Source of the DNA: Photobacterium leiognathi
Lineage (GTDB): Bacteria; Pseudomonadota; Gammaproteobacteria; Enterobacterales; Vibrionaceae
Direction of reading: 5' to 3'
Length of the DNA stretch: 64,000 bases
Assembly (NCBI RefSeq): GCF_030685535.1
Contig: NZ_CP131601.1
Span: 1,426,001-1,490,000 of the forward strand
The notes beneath the pieces were generated by a model. It did not search any database and was not told the DNA's origin. It saw only the letters and a program-made list of their open reading frames with translations. Position 1 is the stretch's first letter; the number at the start of each line of letters is the position of its first letter. The position numbers and the translations under genes are program-made. Below, piece after piece: positions 57,557 to 64,000 of this stretch.

Positions 57557-60409
57557 TTAACCTATTAATCTTAAACCGTTAGGTAAAGCATCACCAAATA
57601 CACGCTTAGTTTCGTCTTCAGTTAATATTTTAATTTCAGCAACCATCTCAACCCAACTTTCAGGTGCTCGACTTGCTTTTAATTTATCAATGACTTCCTG
57701 ACGTAATTCATCATTAATATCTAAATTACGATCGCCAGTTTTACGTGTCATCATTACAGCAGCAAACGCAATGTAAGGCTCTTTTCGCCAGTCATATTCC
57801 ATTAACTCAGGTAAACAGTAAGAAACGTGTTCAGCTGATAACAGGTTGTGGGTAGAACCGTAGAAAGGTGTACGTGTTGCAATACGGCCAATTGCCCACC
57901 AATGCGCTTGTGCGTATTGCGCTTTTTGTAAACGACCAAAGAGCCACTCAATTAACTGTAGTTTTTTATCGAATGGTAAGTGCTCGAGTGATGCAGCTAA
58001 ACGTACCATGTCCTCATAGCTGCGCTCTTGAAGCTCTTTATTTAGCTTTGCGTTTCGACTTGCACCTGGCGTAATGTACTTAGCAATATCTTTATAGATA
58101 ACTAATTGTTGCTCTTGGGTTAAGCCGCCAGCAACACGACGCCAGAAGGTCCACCAGTCACACCATGTTTGGGTATTCGATTCAAACTGAATACCTTGCT
58201 GGTACAGTGCCCATATTTCATTCATGCGAAAATCATCGGCAGGGTAGCCAAAGCCAGGGCGCATAGTAAAGCCTGTGAGTTTTAACCAGTTACGTTCGTG
58301 GAGATCTGAACGACGACGACGCTTTTTACTTTCTAGCAATGCATTTGCGAGTTCACGCAAACATGGGGTTTCCCAGTTATCGCGTTTACCGAGCATTTTA
58401 TCAAGATCGTTGCGTAAGGTTTTCGCAGCCTTACTGTTGTCGCTGTTCTTGCTGCCACCGTAAACTTTCTTAATGGCATCAATTGCATCATTCATACGAG
58501 GTGGAAGTTCGCTTTCAGCAAGGGTACTGTCGTTATCACCACGGTTTATTTTTGCGAGATCTTTTCGGATCGCAAACTCTACTTTCCAGCGTTTTTTCGG
58601 ATGAGCAATACTGACAGCTTCGATCTGAAGCGTACCAACTTCTGTTAGCTGACAAGCCAGTGTCACTTCTTCACGATCTTTTTGGTTTGCCGCTAATTCA
58701 CTGCGATCACGTTCACTATCAAGGGTGGCAATAAATGGCGGTAGGGTAACAAAGCCATCACCAAGAATTTCAACTAGTTCACCGACTTCTGAGTATTTTT
58801 CATCAGTGGTAGAAACAAGATTAAAACGTACTGGTTCACCCAAGGTTAAAGCAAATTTACGATGAGTTAAGTTAACCTCAGTACTTTCTTCAATGCCTTT
58901 TAGTAGTAAACAAATGCCTTGTTTTACATCTTTGTTTTGACCAATCACTAGGAAGAAAGAGCGAGCTGAACCACCACCGATTTTCAGTTGTGCACCATGA
59001 CGTGCTTTGGCATAAGCAACAGCACCAAAGGCAACAGCGAGATCTGGGTGGAGGTTTTTAAGTTCAGTGATGTGGTTATCTTCACGCCATGAAGACAGTA
59101 GATTTAATGTACGTTCAGTTAATAGTGGGCTGTTAAAGACACCACCATTTAGCAATACAGCAACAGGAATCGCAGGCTTTTCGTCATTGATTTCAATGCC
59201 ATTTTCCTTGAACGCATCACGACAAACATGATCGTGAAGATCAATAAATTGGGCAATGTGCTTACTGATAGCAGGATCAGCAGCATATGGTAGACCAAAT
59301 TCCACCATCGCTGCTTGGCGTTGGCTTGGTTGTTCGCTGTAATCCGTCATAGGGAAGAAGCCATCTAAAGCTATGTTATGTACTTCTTCACGGTTTAATT
59401 CAATACTTTTCGCACCGCCAATTAAACGAGAACCACTACCTAACATGGTCACTTTCGCAGTATCTGGCGCGTTGCCTGATAACAAGCTTTCTTTCACTTT
59501 GCGGGTTTGCTGAATAAGTTTTGATAACGCTGCTTGGCTGAGTTTTTTCGATTCGCCATTTAAACGTTGCTCAGCAACATGCGCTAACGATAAATCAAGG
59601 TTATCACCACCTAGCATGAGGTGATCACCAACACCGATACGATCTAGTGTTAGTTTGTTATCTTTACTACCAACCTTAATTAAGCTCAAATCAGTTGTAC
59701 CGCCACCGACATCGCACACCATTAATAGTGGAATGTCTTTTAATAATTCATCAGCGTTATCTTTGTTCTGTGCGTACCAGTCGTAACAAACCGCTTGTGG
59801 CTCTTCGAGGAGCAAGACTTTCTTCAAGCCTGCAAGTTCTGCCGCTTGTAATGTGAGTGCGCGAGCCGCTTCATCGAATGATGCTGGCACTGTGATCACC
59901 ACTTCTTGATCGGCAAGCTTGGCATCTTTGTGGTGGTAATCCCATGATTGACGTACGTGGTTTAAATAACTAGCACTAGCGATAACAGGGGAGACTTTCT
60001 TTACATCTGATTTCGAGGCAGTTGAAGACCAAGGCAAAATAGCTTCATTGCGATCAACATGGGGATGAGAAAGCCAGCTTTTCGCACTAACGACTTGGCG
60101 ACCTTCAACTTTAGCGCCTAATTCACGGGCTAATTCACCAATGATCACCGTATCAATTTCACCTTTAACAGGCTCAGTATTCCAAGGCAATACTAATTGG
60201 GTTGGATCCATTTCCCCTTGTGCAGGGTGATAACGGAAAGAAGGTAATAGCGGTTTACGTGCTACTTCGCCCGGTGCAATTAATTGATCAATGTTGAAAA
60301 TGTGCATAGGGCTATTTTCAAGATCGTCTGTAATTTCAGCGTAAGCGACGACGGTGTGTGTTGTCCCTAAGTCGATACCGACTAAATAGCGAGGGGAGGA
60401 TGAAGGCAT
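57557..60409 (-). CDS. Large Hsp70-family protein with C-terminal helical extension (DUF3731)
   Basis: Protein of 950 residues. Residues 1-470 are an Hsp70 ATPase: LVGIDLGTTHTVVAYAEI, VVITVPASFDEAARALTLQA, LLEEPQAVCYDW, MVCDVGGGTTDLSLIKVG and VAVLLNGGVFNSPLLTERTL. A short beta region follows (about 470-640), then a long helical tail with RRRRSDLHERNWLKLTGFTMRPGFG-like text and WCDWWTFWRRVAGGLTQEQQ, which I associate with DUF3731. It is 50% longer than DnaK. Third gene of the operon after DUF2760 and a shorter Hsp70, separated from the latter by 150 bases and a hairpin. Client and role unknown. Confidence 0.9.
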   Translation of the reverse strand: MPSSSPRYLVGIDLGTTHTVVAYAEITDDLENSPMHIFNIDQLIAPGEVARKPLLPSFRYHPAQGEMDPTQLVLPWNTEPVKGEIDTVIIGELARELGAKVEGRQVVSAKSWLSHPHVDRNEAILPWSSTASKSDVKKVSPVIASASYLNHVRQSWDYHHKDAKLADQEVVITVPASFDEAARALTLQAAELAGLKKVLLLEEPQAVCYDWYAQNKDNADELLKDIPLLMVCDVGGGTTDLSLIKVGSKDNKLTLDRIGVGDHLMLGGDNLDLSLAHVAEQRLNGESKKLSQAALSKLIQQTRKVKESLLSGNAPDTAKVTMLGSGSRLIGGAKSIELNREEVHNIALDGFFPMTDYSEQPSQRQAAMVEFGLPYAADPAISKHIAQFIDLHDHVCRDAFKENGIEINDEKPAIPVAVLLNGGVFNSPLLTERTLNLLSSWREDNHITELKNLHPDLAVAFGAVAYAKARHGAQLKIGGGSARSFFLVIGQNKDVKQGICLLLKGIEESTEVNLTHRKFALTLGEPVRFNLVSTTDEKYSEVGELVEILGDGFVTLPPFIATLDSERDRSELAANQKDREEVTLACQLTEVGTLQIEAVSIAHPKKRWKVEFAIRKDLAKINRGDNDSTLAESELPPRMNDAIDAIKKVYGGSKNSDNSKAAKTLRNDLDKMLGKRDNWETPCLRELANALLESKKRRRRSDLHERNWLKLTGFTMRPGFGYPADDFRMNEIWALYQQGIQFESNTQTWCDWWTFWRRVAGGLTQEQQLVIYKDIAKYITPGASRNAKLNKELQERSYEDMVRLAASLEHLPFDKKLQLIEWLFGRLQKAQYAQAHWWAIGRIATRTPFYGSTHNLLSAEHVSYCLPELMEYDWRKEPYIAFAAVMMTRKTGDRNLDINDELRQEVIDKLKASRAPESWVEMVAEIKILTEDETKRVFGDALPNGLRLIG

Positions 60410-60524
60410 GACGACTCCACTAAGTAAAGAAATATTAATACGTGGGAATAAGTGAAAGTCCTACGGGAAGGTAGATTATTTTGCGTTGTTTTAACTGATA
60501 AACCCACGGTGTGATTGATAGATA

Positions 60525-60550
60525 AACGGCGCATCAAAAGATGCGCCGTT
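60525..60550 (-). terminator. Intercistronic hairpin between the two Hsp70 genes
   Basis: Perfect 11-base-pair GC-rich stem (AACGGCGCATC and complement) with loop TTTT, but no T run. It may attenuate transcription or set RNA stability so that the large Hsp70 is made at a lower level. Confidence 0.5.
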
Positions 60551-60559
60551 AGTTCGATA

Positions 60560-62395
60560 TTAGCTTTCGCGAACGTCGAATTCTACTTGCCATTTCTGAC
60601 CGTTATCAGTCGAAATCGCTTCTAGGCAAAGTGTACCTAATTCAGTAACACGTGAAGCTAGCTTAACTGGAACTACTTCACCAATCGTGCGACCTTCCGA
60701 AACAGGAAGCGTTACTTGAATTGATGGTAGCTCTTCCATCTCTTCTGGCTGCCACCAATCAAGGTGAGTACCCGCAATATCTTCACGACGTACTGTTGAG
60801 CCAAAGAACTTAAATTGCACTGGCTGACCGATGATCAAACCGAACTCTTGGCTAGGAACGTCAGCGTGAGAGCCTTCTTCCATACCGAACGGTGCAACAC
60901 ATAGTGCTTCTAGTGGTGGCTCCATACCTGGAATGGCTGGCATAGCACTTTCGATACCCACGTAGTAGCTGCTTGCGATACCACCACGGATACGAACACC
61001 CTTACCTTGGCGAACAGAACCATAGTAAGACGCACCGCTTGCAACGGCTAAATCAAGATCTAAACCTTGAAGTAATTTCATCGGCTCTGAACCACCTGTT
61101 GTTAACCAGCTATTGATGATGCCAAGTAGACGATCAGAAAGCAGGTTAGACTTTAGTACACCACCGTTAAACAGAATAGCGGTAGGGCGGATAAAGCCTT
61201 CGTGCATTTGTTCAAATTGCTCAAACAGCTCTTCAACTGCTTGGCTTTGGCGGCTTAGGAAGCTTGCTACGTGACGAGATACTGCTGCATCTTGTGCGTA
61301 AGGTAAGCCCATTTGCGTTAATGCACCACGAGCCGTTTGTACTGGGTGTTCTTCAACTGATGTTTGTGGGAAGAAACCTTCAACAAGGGTTTGTTGTACT
61401 TCTTCTTGGGTCAGTTCAGTTTGAAGCGTACCACCAAGTAGTTTAGAGCCACGGCTTGGCACTACGATTGGCATTGCTTGCAGCTCTGCATCGTTCAATA
61501 GTGCTTCTTTAGCGTCACGACATGCGTGGGTAATTGCTAGTACCTGCCAAGGTTGTAGCTGTTTACCTTCTTGCGCTAGCTTCATCTTTAAACGATAAGC
61601 TAGAGCTAAGTCCATGTTGTCACCACCCAATAGGATGTGATCGCCAACAGCCACACGGTTTAGAGTTAGGTTACCGTCTTCTTCAGTCACCGCAACTAAC
61701 GATAAATCCGTTGTACCACCACCGATATCAACAACTAGGATGATGTCGCCAACAGACACTTGGTCACGCCAGCTTTCATCATTGTTTTTGATCCAGCTGT
61801 ATACCGCTGCTTGTGGTTCTTCAAGCAAAGTTAGGTGCTTAAAGCCAACATTGCGTGCCGCTTCAGCTGTTAGATCACGAGCTGCAGGATCGAATGATGC
61901 TGGTACTGTGATTGTCACATCTTGATCGAAGATTGGCGTTTCAGGATGTTGGAAGTTCCAAGCATCTGCCATGTGCTCAAGATATTGTTGTGTCGCTTCT
62001 AGTGGTGATACTTTTACCACTTCTTCTGGGCTATTTAATGGTAAGAATGCATCACGACGGTTTACACCACCGTGACATAGCCAGCTTTTTGCACTAGAGA
62101 TAAGACGAATAGGTGTTTTACTACCTAGTGAACGTGCCATTGCACCAACAATTGCGTTTGGCTTTGCATTCCAAGGAAGTGCAGTATCACCTTCAGCAAG
62201 TTCTGACTCATGTGCTTGGTACATGAATGAAGGAAGTTGGCTTTTCTCTTCCACGCTACCTGGGTTGGTTAGCTGTGGAATTGGCATTACCGTCACATCA
62301 GCGTTCTCATCTTGTAGATCAACATAAGATAGCACGCAGTGTGTTGTACCTAAGTCGATACCAACGCTGTAACGGTGTTGTTGTGTGTCTTGCAT
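60560..62395 (-). CDS. Hsp70-family protein, HscC/DnaK-like
   Basis: Protein of 611 residues, about DnaK length. ATPase motifs SVGIDLGTTHCVLSYVDL, VTITVPASFDPAARDLTAEA, LLEEPQAAVYSWI, LVVDIGGGTTDLSLVAV and TAILFNGGVLKSNLLSDRL. The NGGV loop replaces the VGGxTR of DnaK, as in its large neighbour, so the two are sister paralogues. A beta-rich C-terminal region (about 490-611) stands for a substrate domain; no helical lid or EEVD-like tail. Its ATG shares one base with the DUF2760 stop (TAATG), so the two are coupled. Confidence 0.92.
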   Translation of the reverse strand: MQDTQQHRYSVGIDLGTTHCVLSYVDLQDENADVTVMPIPQLTNPGSVEEKSQLPSFMYQAHESELAEGDTALPWNAKPNAIVGAMARSLGSKTPIRLISSAKSWLCHGGVNRRDAFLPLNSPEEVVKVSPLEATQQYLEHMADAWNFQHPETPIFDQDVTITVPASFDPAARDLTAEAARNVGFKHLTLLEEPQAAVYSWIKNNDESWRDQVSVGDIILVVDIGGGTTDLSLVAVTEEDGNLTLNRVAVGDHILLGGDNMDLALAYRLKMKLAQEGKQLQPWQVLAITHACRDAKEALLNDAELQAMPIVVPSRGSKLLGGTLQTELTQEEVQQTLVEGFFPQTSVEEHPVQTARGALTQMGLPYAQDAAVSRHVASFLSRQSQAVEELFEQFEQMHEGFIRPTAILFNGGVLKSNLLSDRLLGIINSWLTTGGSEPMKLLQGLDLDLAVASGASYYGSVRQGKGVRIRGGIASSYYVGIESAMPAIPGMEPPLEALCVAPFGMEEGSHADVPSQEFGLIIGQPVQFKFFGSTVRREDIAGTHLDWWQPEEMEELPSIQVTLPVSEGRTIGEVVPVKLASRVTELGTLCLEAISTDNGQKWQVEFDVRES

Positions 62396-63084
62396 TATAA
62401 TTCTACCTCAGCGGCTGCGATGATATGTGCATCGTGGCCTTCTGCCAATTTAGGCAATTTAACTTCTGTTACTTTCCAACCACGGTGGATCAAAGTACCG
62501 TTAAATGGTGCTTCACCAACCACATTACCTGTTAGGCGTACTTCAGATGCGTTGAAGTCTTGTGGTAGGGTGATACGTGTTTCTTCTTCTTCAGTGCGTA
62601 CTGGCGCAAAGCTGAAGTATTCGTTTAATACCTTTTGACCGCCTTCGTGAATAACACGAGCTGCTGCACCGATATCGGCATCAGCATAGCCTTTAAGATC
62701 TTCTTGCATGAAGTCGATAAAACGTGCTTCTTGTTGTAACAGAGAAAGCAACTGAAGGGCAGCTTCAGGTGTAGATGTTTTCAGCTTAGGTTCAACTTCA
62801 ACCTCAACAATCTTCTCTACAACCTTTTCAACTTCGACAATTTTCTCAATTGGTTTCTCGACAATCTTCTCAACGATCTTTTCGACAGGTTTTTCAACTT
62901 CGACGATTTTCTCTACTTCGATTTCTTTTTCGATAATCTTTTCAACTTCGACTGGTTTACCTTTTTTCGTTAGGTACATAACCAATAGAATTAGAACTAG
63001 AGCGCCTAACCATGCGTGACCCATGTCGATAGTAGTTGGCACAGCCGACAAATCAACGTGCATCTTAGAAAAATCAAAAGCCAT
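62395..63084 (-). CDS. DUF2760 membrane-anchored protein with V-E-K repeat stalk
   Basis: Protein of 229 residues. One membrane helix at about 22-40 (HAWLGALVLILLVMYLTKKG), then a low-complexity stalk (about 44-100) built of repeats like VEKIVE, VEKPVEK, IEKIVE, then a globular domain (about 105-229: TPEAALQLLSLLQQEARFID, GAAARVIHEGGQKVLNEYF, PFNGTLIHRGWKVTEVKLPK) that I recognise as DUF2760. The topology places the stalk and globular domain probably in the cytoplasm, with the Hsp70s. First gene of the operon; likely the membrane platform that recruits the two Hsp70s. Function unknown. Confidence 0.88.
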   Translation of the reverse strand: MAFDFSKMHVDLSAVPTTIDMGHAWLGALVLILLVMYLTKKGKPVEVEKIIEKEIEVEKIVEVEKPVEKIVEKIVEKPIEKIVEVEKVVEKIVEVEVEPKLKTSTPEAALQLLSLLQQEARFIDFMQEDLKGYADADIGAAARVIHEGGQKVLNEYFSFAPVRTEEEETRITLPQDFNASEVRLTGNVVGEAPFNGTLIHRGWKVTEVKLPKLAEGHDAHIIAAAEVEL

Positions 63085-63511
63085 ATTTGTTTACTCTTAG
63101 CGGTTAAAGGGCGATTCGTTTAAATAATAAGTGTGAATCAGCTTTAAATAATTAGTCGAATATTATCATAGACGTATTCAAAAGGTGCCAGTAACGGCGT
63201 GTTTTTTTGCTTAAATACGAGAACAAATGGTCTCTTAGCCTAATTTGCAAGCAAAATATTAAGTTAAATAGCAGTGTAGGCTATCCATTTGACACATCCA
63301 TGATCATCTTGCTGAGTGAAATGGGGACTGTTGCTAGCGTTTTCAAGCTAACTCTCTGTATTAAAAAGGTATGGTTGAAAATCCGTTGACGATGTCATTA
63401 ATCTTAAAATTAGTGCTTGATAAGGGGAGTTCTGTGGTGGTTCAATACGATAAAATTAGTATTAAGACATAACTCAATATTCGGTTGTTATGTTAGGAAA
63501 TAGGTCAAGAT
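63085..63511. other. Divergent intergenic region
   Basis: 427 bases between the DUF2760 gene and yajD. I looked for a sigma-32 or sigma-54 promoter ahead of the chaperone operon and found no convincing match. Nothing else recognised. Confidence 0.45.
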
Positions 63512-63868
63512 ATGTCATCTGATTACTACGGCACTAGTGCCGCTTATGCGCGTAAAGAAGCGGGTTACCGTGAAAAAGCATTGAAAATTTACCCATGGGT
63601 ATGTGGTCGTTGTTCTCGTGAGTTTGTTTACTCAAATCTACGTGAACTGACTGTTCATCACGTTGATCATGACCATACCAATAACCCTGAAGATGGCAGT
63701 AACTGGGAACTACTTTGCTTGTTCTGTCACGATCATGAGCATGAGAAATACACTGAAGCTGAAAATGGTCAAAGCAGCTTGATCCGCGCTGGCGAAGATG
63801 ACCATCAAGCTGCAACCTTTAATCCATTTGCTGATCTAAAAGCGATGATGGAAAAAGGGAAGAAATAA
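63512..63868 (+). CDS. yajD: YajD, HNH nuclease-like protein
   Basis: Protein of 118 residues almost matching E. coli YajD: GYREKALKIYPWVCGRCSRE, VYSNLRELTVHHVDHDHTNN and NWELLCLFCHDHEHEKYTEA. The CxxC and CxxC pairs bind zinc and HHVDHDHTNN is the HNH active site. Presumed metal-dependent nuclease; its biological role is not settled. Monocistronic with its own terminator. Confidence 0.95.
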   Translation: MSSDYYGTSAAYARKEAGYREKALKIYPWVCGRCSREFVYSNLRELTVHHVDHDHTNNPEDGSNWELLCLFCHDHEHEKYTEAENGQSSLIRAGEDDHQAATFNPFADLKAMMEKGKK

Positions 63869-63893
63869 CGCTCACTGTGTTATCAGTTAAAAG

Positions 63894-63920
63894 AAAAGGG
63901 ACGATAAGCGTCCCTTTTTT
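63894..63920 (+). terminator. Terminator of yajD
   Basis: Perfect 10-base-pair stem AAAAGGGACG with complement, five-base loop, T6. Confidence 0.85.
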
Positions 63921-64000
63921 GTTGTGTGGCGTTTTTTATATTTTAGATAACGAGTTTTTAAGTACCTAGAATTTGTAACGGCAAGCTCAGTAGCGTGTCG

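Noticed and set aside
63085..63200. Sigma-54 or heat-shock promoter for the DUF2760-Hsp70 operon
   Set aside because: A TGGCAC occurs, but the TTG is two bases too close for sigma-54, and no CCCCAT-like -10 for sigma-32 follows a CTTGAA-like -35.

Overview
This is chromosomal DNA of about 40% GC from a gammaproteobacterium of the Vibrionaceae, most likely a Photobacterium. The genus is inferred from protein style (NorM, YegD, YajD, YqfB, the thrS-infC-rpmI-rplT-pheST-ihfA order, a glycine-riboswitch Na+/alanine symporter), not from a search. Most of the window is core or lineage-typical chromosome. Accessory DNA is limited to the end of an integrated island at the left edge, one IS50/Tn5-type insertion sequence and three copies of a short palindrome-ended repeat.

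Layout. 1-1.6 kb: tyrosine integrase and a small overlapping partner gene, pointing at a cluster of six tRNA-Val(GAC) genes (1.9-2.5 kb). 2.7-5.7 kb: DUF5062, a DUF3080 lipoprotein and NorM. 5.9-9.2 kb: a five-gene membrane glycosylation operon (unknown anchored protein, GT2, GtrA, PIG-V-like transferase). 9.5-12.2 kb: ribE, a CPXCG protein, yniA, yqfB. 12.4-21.7 kb: the translation block, with two pairs of small membrane or coiled-coil proteins on the other strand before pheS. 21.9-26 kb: astE, btuCD, rlmC. 26-31.5 kb: a FUSC protein, a chemoreceptor, a DsbA-like lipoprotein, yegD. 31.5-33 kb: the insertion sequence. 33-37 kb: HiPIP, a symporter with a tandem glycine riboswitch, a chitinase. 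37.4-39.2 kb: an AraC-type regulator with a degenerate receiver and a membrane-anchored J-domain protein. 39.3-44.3 kb: an RND pump with a divergent TetR regulator. 44.3-54.4 kb: a HAD phosphatase, unknown small proteins, a second FUSC gene, glutathione peroxidase, a second symporter, RNase T2. 55.2-57.2 kb: an ABC exporter and a small HTH protein. 57.5-63.1 kb: an operon of DUF2760 plus two divergent Hsp70s. 63.5 kb: yajD.

Two points stand out. First, the DUF2760-Hsp70-Hsp70 operon looks like a dedicated chaperone machine: a membrane-anchored protein with a charged V-E-K repeat stalk, a short Hsp70 and a long Hsp70 with a helical extension. It is the best candidate for a poorly described system; YegD and the membrane J-protein lie in the same window. 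Second, three otherwise intact genes (GT2, FUSC, RNase T2) are each cut by one in-frame TAG. At all three places the bases read TAGTCA or TAGCTA where TGGCCA (Trp-Pro) would restore the protein, and I found no TGGCCA anywhere in the window. That suggests either a systematic read error at a methylated TGGCCA site or a real loss of that site, rather than three unrelated pseudogenes.

All domain and family names come from recognising sequence motifs by eye; no alignments or searches were run.
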